NCBI RefSeq assembly: GCF_041435435.1
Contig: NZ_CP108494.1
Location: 3,258,501-3,322,500, forward strand
Direction: 5' to 3'
From: Streptomyces sp. NBC_01241
GTDB lineage: Bacteria > Actinomycetota > Actinomycetes > Streptomycetales > Streptomycetaceae
DNA length: 64,000 bases
Below, in pieces: positions 37,286 to 45,411 of the stretch. Made by a program: the position numbers and the translations under genes. Below the pieces are notes generated by a model, which did no database searches, was not told where the DNA came from, and saw only the letters and a program-made list of their open reading frames with translations. The first letter of the stretch is position 1, and each line of letters begins with the position of its first letter.

Positions 37286-37392
37286 CCCATCCCGTAATCC
37301 CAGGTCTCGCCATCCACTTTCGACACACGCCCTAACAGCAGCGTACCCCCGGACCGACATCGACCAGGCCCGGGGCGCCAGTTGGTTGCGGG

Positions 37393-37598
37393 TCAGCCGG
37401 ACGCGTACATAACGAACTGGGCCCACGCGCCCGGCGCGAACCCGAGCAGCGGCCCCGCACGTTCTTGGAATCGCGCACGTGCACCGCACCGGGGGGTGTC
37501 GCCACCTCAACGCAGTCGTTGTCATCGCCACTGCTGCTGTAGCTGCTCTTGAACCGCTCCAGCTCCGAGACCTCCTCGGCAGAGGATTTGTGGATCAC
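37393..37598 (-). pseudogene. DUF397 protein gene with a frameshift
   Basis: From GTG 37598 the frame reads SELERFKSSYSSSGDDNDCV, then GAVHVRDSKNVRG, a normal DUF397 core. It then runs into a different frame. The expected family ending (LLGFAPGAWAQFVMYASG, stop at 37393) is present one base out of phase, so a single base was lost near 37453. The GTG overlaps the stop of a 20-codon relic of an XRE gene by two bases, the same coupling as in intact XRE-DUF397 pairs. Confidence 0.7.
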
Positions 37599-37656
37599 GT
37601 CTCGCCCAGCGCTTGCTCGATGAAGCCCAACGACTCCCCTGGCGTAATGGTCAGCC
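37595..37656 (-). pseudogene. 3' relic of a second XRE regulator gene
   Basis: About 20 codons (GLTITPGESLGFIEQALGET, stop 37595-37597) match the C-terminus of the XRE proteins encoded at 37857 and 46944 (ALTPRESLAFIEQVLGET). The relic starts immediately at the stop of the preceding DUF397 gene, so a second XRE-DUF397 pair stood here in tandem and lost nearly all of its XRE part. Confidence 0.7.
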
Positions 37657-37860
37657 CTCAGAGGCGTACGTCACGAAGGCTGCCCAGGTCGTCAGCGTGA
37701 AGCCGAGTTGCTGACCAAACACGTTCTTGGAGTCGCGCACGTGGACCAACCCCGGGGTGGCTGCGACCTCCACGCATTCGCTGCCGTCGCTGCTGTCGCT
37801 GTAGCTGCTCTTGAACCACTTCAGCCGGGAAGCGTCTCCAGCCGAGGTCTCACTGCTCAT
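37651..37860 (-). CDS. DUF397 small protein, copy 1
   Basis: A 69-residue DUF397 protein: SRLKWFKSSYSDSSDGSECV then VAATPGLVHVRDSKNVFG and FVTYASEG. DUF397 proteins are encoded beside XRE regulators throughout Streptomyces. In S. coelicolor such pairs occur at whiJ-type loci and in the Scr1/Scr2 pair, where the two proteins behave like a regulatory or toxin-antitoxin-like pair. Its ATG (37858-37860) overlaps the stop of the XRE gene by four bases, showing translational coupling. Confidence 0.85.
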   Translation of the reverse strand: MSSETSAGDASRLKWFKSSYSDSSDGSECVEVAATPGLVHVRDSKNVFGQQLGFTLTTWAAFVTYASEG

Positions 37861-38735
37861 GTCTCTCCCAGCACTTGCTCAATGAAGGCCAGTGACTCCC
37901 GTGGAGTGAGAGCCTGGGCCCGGATGATGCCATAGCGCAGCTCCAGGATTCGGATCTGCTTCGGATCGGAAACCGGGCGGGCGGCGAACGCTCCATCGGA
38001 GCGCCCCACCGCCGAACCGTCCCCGAACTTCAGCAGCTGAACGTCTCCGTCCACCCCCGCGTGATCCTCACGGTCAGTCGGCATCACTTGGATCTCGACG
38101 TTCCGCAACTCTCCGATTTCCAGGAAGCGTTCGAGCTGTCGACGCAACACCATCTTGCCTCCGATGGGGCGTCGGAGCATCACTTCTTCCTGGACGAAAC
38201 TCAAAGCCGGGGCGGGCGAGCGTCCGAAGATGGACTACCTGGCCATGCGCGCGGCCACTGCGAGGTCCACCTCATCCTGCGAGTACGCGGGCCGCCGCAT
38301 CTCGAACAGAGCTTGCGCGTACTCTGCCGTCTGCAACAACCCGTGCGGGGTTCGGCTTTTGTACGCCGCAAGCTCGACAGCCTTTTCCTCCAGCTTCGCC
38401 AGATCCCGAACCTTCTTCGGGTAACGGACCTCCGCCACATCCCGCTTCATCGCCGCGAGCTTTCCGCCCGCTCCCAGTACCTCGTCCGCCCGGTCCAGGA
38501 ACTCGGGCCGGGGGATGCGGCGCCCGCCCTCCACCTTGTAGACCAGGTCCTCCCCGTACCCGATCGCGGCCCCGAACTCGCCGGCCCGCAGCCCCGCCGA
38601 CTCCCGCCACGCCTTGATCTGACGGCCCACCGCAGCGACCACCGCAACCCCCGACTCGTCGTCGGGATCGACGTCCCAGCCGGGCTCGTCCGCTCTGCCG
38701 TCGCCGCGCTCCGTACCGGTCTCATCCACGCTCAT
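37857..38735 (-). pseudogene. XRE-family regulator gene with amber stop, copy 1
   Basis: The gene corresponds residue for residue to the intact 292-codon XRE gene at 46944-47822. The N-terminal part (HTH near residues 40-95: GRQIKAWRESAGLRAGEFGA, YGEDLVYKVEGGRRIP) is followed by AARMAR and TAG at 38235-38237. The other copy has CAG (Gln) there. Downstream the frame stays open (SIFGRSPAPALSFVQEE...) to the normal end ...FIEQVLGET. A single C-to-T change therefore splits it into a 167-codon HTH part and an orphan ligand/DUF5753-like domain. The HTH part could still bind DNA. Confidence 0.85.
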
Positions 38736-38801
38736 CCGTGCCCCACTTCCGACGTGCATGCCGTTCTTGCTCAACCCTGGTCGTCCCCAGCACGTCACCC
38801 C

Positions 38802-38836
38802 GGACAGCCGGGACAGCACTGGACAAGCACGGGACA
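38802..38836. promoter_or_regulatory. Four phased GGACA repeats upstream of XRE copy 1
   Basis: GGACA occurs at 38802, 38811, 38821 and 38832, spaced 9, 10 and 11 bases, so all face the same side of the helix. It lies in the divergent gap between the XRE and ATPase genes and is followed by two GTAC-centred sites (CCGTACGT at 38841-38848 and ACGGTACGC at 38868-38876). The arrangement is conserved in the second module, so it is the likely operator of the XRE regulator. Confidence 0.55.
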
Positions 38837-38898
38837 ATCACCGTACGTAAGGGGCTCGTCGCTATTCACGGTACGCAGACGCGGCCACGCTGAGTGAC

Positions 38899-39333
38899 GT
38901 GACGCAAGAAATCACCCGAACCGAACATTCCGCTCCCACCCGGCAGTTCACGGTGCTGCTCTCCCCCACCCGCCGGGGTGCGCGGCTCGCCCGGCTGCTC
39001 GCCACCGCGCATCTATGCGATTGGGGGCTCCCCACGGAGTCAGCCGCGCACATCGTCGCCGAGCTGGCCACGAACGCCGCCGTCCATGGCCGCGTACCGG
39101 GCCGGGACTTCCGACTGGGCCTCACCGTCCACCGCGACGCACTCCTGCGGATCGAGGTGACCGATACCCGGGGCGAGCAACTACCTCCCACGCCCGGCAC
39201 CACGTCCTCCGCCGACGACGCGGAATCCGGGCGCGGCCTCCTCATCGTCGAGGCACTCGCCGACCGCTGGGGCATCGACGCCGGGCCCGTCCCTCGCAAG
39301 ACGATCTGGGCCGAACTCAGCCTTGTACCGTGA
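38899..39333 (+). CDS. ATP-binding (RsbW-like anti-sigma) protein, copy 1
   Basis: A 144-residue GHKL-type ATPase of the HATPase_c_2 class. The N-box is HIVAELATNAAVHGR near residue 52-66, the G1 region is LLRIEVTDTRG, and the G2 region is DDAESGRGLLIVEALADRWG. These small kinases include anti-sigma factors such as RsbW/SpoIIAB and the AbaA-OrfA proteins found beside whiJ-like regulators. No sigma factor gene is nearby. GTG 38899 is used. It differs from copy 2 at roughly a dozen positions. Confidence 0.88.
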   Translation: MTQEITRTEHSAPTRQFTVLLSPTRRGARLARLLATAHLCDWGLPTESAAHIVAELATNAAVHGRVPGRDFRLGLTVHRDALLRIEVTDTRGEQLPPTPGTTSSADDAESGRGLLIVEALADRWGIDAGPVPRKTIWAELSLVP

Positions 39334-39397
39334 CCGTCTTCACCGGGTCGCGGACAGCCACGACCCGGTGAGCCACGTCGCCGCGTCCCACGACACA

Positions 39398-39407
39398 TAA
39401 AGCTTTA
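39398..39407. promoter_or_regulatory. TAAAGCTTTA palindrome between ATPase and HTH genes, copy 1
   Basis: A perfect 10-bp A+T-rich palindrome lies in a 280-base gap of very GC-rich DNA and is kept in the second module (48488-48497, with one mismatch). It is a possible regulatory site for the following gene. Confidence 0.3.
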
Positions 39408-39614
39408 AAGAACCTGGGGAAATCACCCTCCCCACCCAAACCCGACCCCATCCCGGCCCCGTCACTCGCGCGGGTGACATAGGGCAACTGGGCTGGATTT
39501 CATATGGGTTGCCAGGCATATGCTCGCCGCGACAACTACAGACCTGCGACGGCCCCCGACGAGACGCCAATCTCGACCGAGGGCCTGACCACCGAGGAAG
39601 AAGAGACCTTCCCG

Positions 39615-40637
39615 ATGGATACCCAGCAGATTACCGCGCCCCCGTGCGCCCCGTCCCCCGCCTCCGGGGACGCCACACCGTCATCCGGTGTCGTCCACAT
39701 CAACTTCCGGCATGTCGCAGGCTTCACGGTCATCGGCAACCACCTCGCCCAGCACCGCGGCCTCTCCCTCGTCGCGATCGGGCTCGCCGTACACATCCAG
39801 TCGCTCCCCGCCGGAGCCAAGATCGGCATCAAACACCTCGCCGACCGCTTCCCGGAGAGCGAGACCCGCATCGCCGCCGCCCTGCGCGAACTCGAAGCCA
39901 CCGGCTACCTCCACCGCAGCCGCGTACGCCTCCCCGACGGCCGCATCGTCACCCACACCATCTCCTACAACCAGCCCGGCACCGACCCGGCCACCGTCAC
40001 CACACCTCAGCCACGAACCAGGCTCAGCAAACCGGCCCCGCTGCCCCCACCACCGCCACGCGAGCCCGCTCCCGAACCGGAACCCACCCAGGCACCACAA
40101 CCGCCCGCACCGCAGCCGGCGCCCGCACCACGACCCGTGCCCGCACCGTGCCCCGTTCCCGCATCGCAGCCCGCGCCCGCACCCGTCCTCCTCGTACCAG
40201 CCCCCACCGCGCGCAAGGCACCACCCCCACCGCTCCCCCAGCCGCAGTCACCCACCCCGGAACTCCACCGCTCCGCAGCCGCGCTCCTCGCCGACCTGCG
40301 TCGCCACACACCCCAACTCACCCTCTCCGAGAACGACATCCACGCCCTCACCCCCGGCGTCGCCACCTGGCTCGAACGCGACGCCCACCCCGACACCATC
40401 CGCCACACCCTCACCACCGGCCTCCCAGTCCCCCTCAAACACCCTGCCAAGCTCCTCCGCCACCGGATCACGACACTCCTGCCACCCCCGCTGCCCGGAG
40501 CCCGGGACCTCACCCCCGCACGCCCTGGCGTCATCGTCATCCCCCTCCAGAACTGCGACAACTGCGACCGCGCCTTCCGCTCCCGCCACCCCGGCCACTG
40601 CCACGACTGCCGGACAGACCTCCACACAGCCGCCTGA
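39615..40637 (+). CDS. Winged-helix protein with Pro-rich linker and zinc ribbon, copy 1
   Basis: A 340-residue protein in three parts. Residues 30-115 form a helix-turn-helix/winged-helix unit (HLAQHRGLSLVAIGLAVHIQ, KIGIKHLADRFPESETRIAA, LRELEATGYLHRSRVRLPDG). Residues 125-215 are a Pro/Ala/Glu-rich linker. A C-terminal helical part ends in a zinc-ribbon-like CDNCDRAF...GHCHDC. It resembles the HTH domain proteins that follow the ATPase in other Streptomyces whiJ-type loci. ATG 39615 (MDTQQITAP) follows the purine-rich GAAGAAGAG. Confidence 0.7.
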   Translation: MDTQQITAPPCAPSPASGDATPSSGVVHINFRHVAGFTVIGNHLAQHRGLSLVAIGLAVHIQSLPAGAKIGIKHLADRFPESETRIAAALRELEATGYLHRSRVRLPDGRIVTHTISYNQPGTDPATVTTPQPRTRLSKPAPLPPPPPREPAPEPEPTQAPQPPAPQPAPAPRPVPAPCPVPASQPAPAPVLLVPAPTARKAPPPPLPQPQSPTPELHRSAAALLADLRRHTPQLTLSENDIHALTPGVATWLERDAHPDTIRHTLTTGLPVPLKHPAKLLRHRITTLLPPPLPGARDLTPARPGVIVIPLQNCDNCDRAFRSRHPGHCHDCRTDLHTAA

Positions 40638-40668
40638 CGGAAACGCCACCCAACCCGAACGGACGTAC

Positions 40669-41541
40669 ATGGTCAGCTCGCCCCACGAGGCAATGCACCG
40701 CATCTTCCAGGAGTACCCCGGTCTCTTCTCCCGCGTCTCCGAAGTACTCGGAGTCGACATCCCGCCACCCTCCTCAGCCACCGCTCTGCCCACCGACCTC
40801 ACCGAAACCCGGCCCCTCGAACGCCGGGTAGACACCCTCCTGCGCATCGACACAGAGCACGACGGGCCCTTCCTCCTCGCCATCGAAGCCCAGGGCAAGA
40901 AGGACCCGGCCAAGACCGCCAGCTGGCCGTACTACGTCGCCTACCTCAACAACAGATACAGGCTGCCCATCCTGCTGCTGGTCGTCTGCCAGGACCGAGC
41001 CACCGCCGAATGGGCCGCACGCCCCATCTCCATCGGCCTCCGCCAATGGCAGACACTCGCGCTGAATCCCCTCGTCGCCGGCCCGCACAACATGCCCGTC
41101 ATCACCGATGTGGCCGAAGCCCGCAAAGACCTCGCACTCGCCACCCTGGCCGCCATCACACACGCCGACAATCCGGACGTCGGTGCCATACTGAAAACCC
41201 TGTCCGCCGCACTGCGGGACACACCGGAAACCATCGCCGACCCCATCGTCGAACTCATCGCACAGGGCCTGGGCAACCGCCCGGCCGCACAACAGTGGAG
41301 GAACCTGGTGGCCGTGGACCTTTCTTTCTACAAGTCGCCCCTCTCGGAAGAAATCCGGGACGAAGGCCGCGCAGAAGGCCGAGCCGAAGGACTCCTGCTC
41401 ATCCTCGACGTGCGCGGTATCGCCATCACCGACGAGACCCGCGAGAAGATCAACGGCTGCGACGACCCTCAGCTTCTGCACCAGTGGCTCAACCGCGCCA
41501 CCACCGCCGCCTCCGCCGAGGAACTCTTCGCCGAGGAGTAG
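40669..41541 (+). CDS. Rpn/PD-(D/E)XK-like nuclease-fold protein
   Basis: A 290-residue protein beginning MVSSPHEAMHRIFQEYPGLF. ERRVDTLLRIDTEHDGPFLL followed by AIEAQGKKDP gives the Asp...Glu-x-Gln pattern of PD-(D/E)XK nucleases, as in Rpn recombination-promoting nucleases. The C-terminus has the family's alanine/glycine/glutamate helix (EEIRDEGRAEGRAEGLLLIL). It starts 31 bases after the HTH gene. It has no counterpart next to the second module, so it was either lost there or acquired here. DNA cleavage activity is inferred from the motif only. Confidence 0.65.
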   Translation: MVSSPHEAMHRIFQEYPGLFSRVSEVLGVDIPPPSSATALPTDLTETRPLERRVDTLLRIDTEHDGPFLLAIEAQGKKDPAKTASWPYYVAYLNNRYRLPILLLVVCQDRATAEWAARPISIGLRQWQTLALNPLVAGPHNMPVITDVAEARKDLALATLAAITHADNPDVGAILKTLSAALRDTPETIADPIVELIAQGLGNRPAAQQWRNLVAVDLSFYKSPLSEEIRDEGRAEGRAEGLLLILDVRGIAITDETREKINGCDDPQLLHQWLNRATTAASAEELFAEE

Positions 41542-41699
41542 CCCCACCCCGGTGGATCCCGGTGGCCGCGCCCTTGCTGTCCGCAGGCCCGCATCCCGTT
41601 CACGGCTCCCCGCACGTCCGAGGGCCGGAGCAGGACGCGGTGCGTCGGGGCCGTCACCGGACCTACTGACCACCCTCGCGCATATAGGGGGGCGGTCAT

Positions 41700-42069
41700 T
41701 CACTCGGATACATGGCGTACGGCGAACGACCGGATGTTCTCCATCCGCGGGGCGTTCCCCAGGACCGTGAGGTCTCCTCGCTCTATCACTTCGTCGCCCC
41801 GGCGGTGCGCCTCGGCGGCCTTGCTGTAGTCGTGGTGGTCCAGCGTCATCCTGACCCGGCGCAGCCGGCCGTCGTCCCGGTCCTCGACGGATCCGGCGAC
41901 GGTGACGGCCCCCGGCCCGGAGGGAAACTCCCGGTGGAGCCGCACTGCGCAGGAACCGGTAACGGGCGAGCTGCGGAATGTTCTCCTTGGCCTCGGAGTC
42001 TGCCCAGCCCTCGGCGTCGTCGGCGCCGAGCGCGGTGAACAGGTCGGTGAGTGTGGTGATGTCGGTCAC
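41700..42069 (-). pseudogene. Broken hypothetical gene
   Basis: Two pieces appear to belong to one protein. The first, from GTG 42069, is VTDITTLTDLFTALGADDAE, then SEAKENIPQLARYRFLRSA. The second, in the next frame, runs from LHREFPSGPGAVTVAGSVED through HHDYSKAAEAHRRGDEVIER to the stop at 41700. A frameshift, perhaps with an internal deletion, lies near 41940-41955. No known domain is recognised. Codon usage in both pieces is Streptomyces-like. Confidence 0.45.
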
Positions 42070-42268
42070 GAGAAGGGAAGCTACGCCGCGGCGCCGCAGA
42101 GCCGGGCCGCCCTCGGCCGCAAGTGCTCTACCGGAGGAGAAGCTCCACACCATGGACCATCCGCCTGAACGATCTGCTCCCCTCCGCCGCTGCGCGCAGG
42201 TCCACGAGGCTGACGTGAGGACGACGCGCCCGGTAGCCGGTGTCCGTCGGTTGGGGGCTGAGCGCGGC

Positions 42269-42300
42269 GCGCGGGCCGGCCCCGAGGGGCCGGCCCGCGC
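42269..42300. terminator. Long GC stem downstream of the Kelch protein gene
   Basis: A 15-bp complementary arm pair (GCGCGGGCCGGCCCC at 42269-42283 with 42286-42300) lies about 20 bases beyond the minus-strand stop at 42319. Confidence 0.65.
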
Positions 42301-42318
42301 TGTTTCACGGGAACAGGG

Positions 42319-45300
42319 TCACGAGGCCTTCTTCAGCGTGAAGTCGCCGGTCGTCGTCTCCCCCTTCTTGAGCTTCACAGTGGTGACCACCGGCTTGTAG
42401 CCGTCCTTGGCCACGATCACGGTGACCGGGTTGTTGCGGGTGTCGAACCACAGGGCGAAGGTGCCGTCCTTGGCGGTCCGCAGCGTGTAGCTGTTCGCCC
42501 AGGTGTCGATCTGGACGGTCGCCCCGGCCAGTGGCGCGGTGCCGCCCTTGCCGTCGGCGCCGAGCACGGTGCCGGCGTACTTGCCCCAGGTCTTCGGCGG
42601 GTTGACGTGCATCTTCACGTCGACCGGGATGCCGGCGTACGGGGTGTCGGTCTGGACGGTCAGCGCCGCGGTGTAGTCGCCGGGCTGGGTGACCTCGGGG
42701 ACCGTGGCGTCCAGGCCGACGGTGATCGTGGCGCTCTCCCCGGGCTGGAGCGTCACCTTGTCCTTGCTCGTGGACAGCCAGCTGACGTCCGAGGACTCGC
42801 CGCCCTGGTCGTAGCCGGGCAGCGCCTCGACGGTGGCCACCGGCGGTGTCGAGCTGCCGCCGGGGTTGCCGCCGACCTTGTAGAAGCCGGAGGCACCACC
42901 CACACGGTAGACGCTGGTGTTGGCGTTGGGCAGGGCGGTCCAGCTGCCGGTGCCCGGGTCGAAGGCGTAGCCCTGGTTGGTGATGGCGGCGCTGTCGTTG
43001 ACGACACCGCTGGAGACCAGCAGCATGCCGTTGCCCACGCCGTACGCCGAACCCCACAGGTCGGCGGGCATGTCGGCGACGGACGACCAGCTGTCGGCGC
43101 CCGGGTCGTAGACGTAGGCGTGCTTGGTCGAACCGTTGTCGCTGCTGCCACCGGCGCAGTAGAGCTTGCCGCCGATGCCGCCGCAGGACTGCCAGGAGAT
43201 CGGCTCCGGGTACGAGGCGATCTGGGACCAGCTGTCCGACGACGGGTCGTAGACCGTGGCGTCCGTGGTGCCACAGCTGCTGGTGCAGCCGCCGACGACA
43301 TACAGCTTGCCGTCGAGCACCGCGCTGCCCGAACCGGCGTACGGCTTGGGCGAGGACGCCTTGGTGGACCAGCTGTTCGACGCCGGGTCGTAGACCTCCA
43401 GCTTGGCGTCGGGGTCGCCGTCGCCTCCCCAGCCGCCGACCACGTACAGCTTGCCGCCGATGAAGCCGTGGGCCGGGTTGCCCTCGCGGGTGTCGGCCGC
43501 GGAGGCCAGCTTGGTCCAGGAGCCGCTGTCGGGGTCGTAGGCGTACAGCGCGTTGGTGTCCTCGCTGCCTGTGTAGCCGAAGGCGGAGTAGACCTTGCCG
43601 CCGTAGACGGCGACCGCGTTGTCCTGCACAGTGGTCGGCAGGTTGGCCACCGGCTGCCAGGCGTCACCGGCCGCGTTGGCCGCCGGAGCCGCATCCGAGG
43701 TCTTGCCCTTGCCGAGGGCCAGCGGGGAGTAGTTGCCCTTCACCAGGTTGAGCGGCGCGCCGCCCTTGAGCTGCTGGGTGAAGCCGCCCGGCTGCTCGCC
43801 CAGGGTGAGGCTGGCAGGCGCACCGCCGGTGTTCTTCACCGTCAGGTTCTGGGTGGCCTTCTTGCCCCAGTCGACCGTCTTGTCGATCGAGCCGGGGGTG
43901 AACGCCAGCTTGCCGGCCTTCAGGCTGAAGTTCGCCTTGTTGACGCTGTCCGGCGCCACCTTCACCGACTTGTCCAGGTCGGCGTAGTGCGACTTGGAGG
44001 CGGTGAAGGTGTGGCTGCCGGTCTTGGAGGTGAACATCCAGTAGAAGCCGTCGCCGAGCGCCGGGTCGTCCGGGGTGGCCGCGGTGATGGCCTTTTCCTG
44101 CGAGGCGTCGGTGTTGACGACAGTGGCGCCGACGACGCCGTCGTCGGTGTTGGCGTCCTTCACGGTACCGGCCACCAGGCCACCGTTGACAGGCTCGTAG
44201 GTCTTCTTGCCCACGAACACGTTGTCGAGTTCCCACCAGTAGCCGTAGCTACCCGTGAAGTGGAACCGCAGCTGCACGCCGGGCTTCCCGGCGTAGTCGG
44301 TCAGGGGAAGCTCGACATGGGCAGGGCCGGTCACGGTGGTGGTGCGGTTCCAGATGTTGGTCCAGGTCGCACCGCCGTCAGTGCTGACGTCGATGTTGCC
44401 GGTCTGGTTGCTGAAGCTCTTGTAGTCGGTGTCGAACTCCAGTTGCGGGCTGTCGTTGCCGGTCAGGTCGATGACCGGCGTGATCAGCGAACTGTCCTGC
44501 TTTTTGCCGCTGCCGATCTTGTCACTGTCGACCATGGCGAAGGCGCCGGAACCACCGGTCTTGTTACCCCGCTTACCGAAGTCGTCGAAGGACCAGCCGC
44601 CGGTGGTGCCGTCGGCGTTGACCACGCTCCAGCCCTCGGGGGCGCCGGCGGTGGAGTCGAAGGGCTCGGTCGGGCCGGACCGCTTGACCTGGTAACCGGG
44701 CGCCGTGGCCGCCTGGACGTCCACCGGGACCGCCACGTTCACGGTCTGCGCCGCGTCATCCACGGTCACCTGCTTGGTGACCGCCTCGTAGCCGGGGTAC
44801 ACGGAGGTGAAGCGCAGGGTGTAGTCGGCGCCCTGCGGCAGGTCGACGCTGTACGCGCCGGTGTACGGGTCGGTGAAGACCGGGGCGCCGGGCACGTCAT
44901 CGATGGTGATCTTCGTGTAGAGCGGCCAACCGTGGCCGGAGCTGTCGGTCACCTTACCGGTCACGGTCTGCCGGGCCACCGCGTCCAGCGCGAAGTCCAT
45001 CGTGACCGTGCCATCGTCGACGGCGACGCCGTGGGCCTTCTTGGGCTCGTACCCGTAGGCGTACGCGGCCATGTTGTAAGTGTCCGGCGGCAACGTCAGG
45101 TTGTAGTGCCCCTGGGCGTCGGTGGTCGACCGGTAGATGCCGGCTACGACGGAGGCGCCGGAAAGCGCCTTGCCGGAGCTGTCGGTGACGGCGCCGGAGA
45201 TCTCGCCGTGCGAGCCGACGCGGGGGGCGGCGAGACCGCTCCCGGGATGTGTCGCGGTGGCGACGGTGCCCGGAGCGGCTGCCTCGGCGCCGGTGGCAGC

Positions 45301-45411
45301 CTGGGCGGCGGGTAAGCCCGCAGCCATGACTGCAACGGCCGCCGCGGTGAAGGCGGCCAGTCGCGCGGAGATCCTCCGCGCGGCCGGTCTGGAATGCCTA
45401 GAAGTGCGCAA
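42319..45411 (-). CDS. Large secreted protein with carboxypeptidase-regulatory and Kelch domains
   Basis: A 1030-residue secreted protein. The likely TTG start at 45411 (GGGAG eight bases upstream) gives a signal peptide LAAFTAAAVAVMAAGLPAAQA. Then come two carboxypeptidase-regulatory-like beta domains (ISGAVTDSSGKALSGASVVA; VTGKVTDSSGHGWPLY), a jelly-roll-like region, a third regulatory-like domain, and an Ig-like segment. About six Kelch repeats follow (for example GKLYVVGGWGGDGDPDAKLE, YDPASNSWS), then a final regulatory-like domain (YAGTVLGADGKGG). This architecture occurs C-terminal to subtilisin domains in Streptomyces, but here no protease domain is present. A longer ATG start at 45495 exists. 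Confidence 0.8.
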   Translation of the reverse strand: MRTSRHSRPAARRISARLAAFTAAAVAVMAAGLPAAQAATGAEAAAPGTVATATHPGSGLAAPRVGSHGEISGAVTDSSGKALSGASVVAGIYRSTTDAQGHYNLTLPPDTYNMAAYAYGYEPKKAHGVAVDDGTVTMDFALDAVARQTVTGKVTDSSGHGWPLYTKITIDDVPGAPVFTDPYTGAYSVDLPQGADYTLRFTSVYPGYEAVTKQVTVDDAAQTVNVAVPVDVQAATAPGYQVKRSGPTEPFDSTAGAPEGWSVVNADGTTGGWSFDDFGKRGNKTGGSGAFAMVDSDKIGSGKKQDSSLITPVIDLTGNDSPQLEFDTDYKSFSNQTGNIDVSTDGGATWTNIWNRTTTVTGPAHVELPLTDYAGKPGVQLRFHFTGSYGYWWELDNVFVGKKTYEPVNGGLVAGTVKDANTDDGVVGATVVNTDASQEKAITAATPDDPALGDGFYWMFTSKTGSHTFTASKSHYADLDKSVKVAPDSVNKANFSLKAGKLAFTPGSIDKTVDWGKKATQNLTVKNTGGAPASLTLGEQPGGFTQQLKGGAPLNLVKGNYSPLALGKGKTSDAAPAANAAGDAWQPVANLPTTVQDNAVAVYGGKVYSAFGYTGSEDTNALYAYDPDSGSWTKLASAADTREGNPAHGFIGGKLYVVGGWGGDGDPDAKLEVYDPASNSWSTKASSPKPYAGSGSAVLDGKLYVVGGCTSSCGTTDATVYDPSSDSWSQIASYPEPISWQSCGGIGGKLYCAGGSSDNGSTKHAYVYDPGADSWSSVADMPADLWGSAYGVGNGMLLVSSGVVNDSAAITNQGYAFDPGTGSWTALPNANTSVYRVGGASGFYKVGGNPGGSSTPPVATVEALPGYDQGGESSDVSWLSTSKDKVTLQPGESATITVGLDATVPEVTQPGDYTAALTVQTDTPYAGIPVDVKMHVNPPKTWGKYAGTVLGADGKGGTAPLAGATVQIDTWANSYTLRTAKDGTFALWFDTRNNPVTVIVAKDGYKPVVTTVKLKKGETTTGDFTLKKAS

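Larger units (their letters stand above)
37651..40618. repeat. Duplicated WhiJ/AbaA-type module, copy 1
   Basis: This segment and 46738-49689 carry the same genes in the same order and orientation with near-identical DNA over most of the length: DUF397 - XRE (left), RsbW-like ATPase - HTH/zinc-ribbon protein (right). Similarity stops after the shared GACTGCCGGACAGA near 40618/49689 and fades in the C-terminal part of DUF397. Direct orientation and about 9 kb separation indicate a segmental duplication. Confidence 0.85.

Noticed and set aside
39688..40668. N-terminal extension of the Rpn-like frame (Ser/Pro/Thr-rich) over the HTH gene
   Set aside because: It is the shifted frame of the HTH gene; the Rpn-like protein starts at the conserved MVSSPHEAMHRIF at 40669.
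42607..45315. A 902-codon plus-strand frame opposite the Kelch protein
   Set aside because: Antisense shadow; the minus strand has a signal peptide and recognisable repeated domains.
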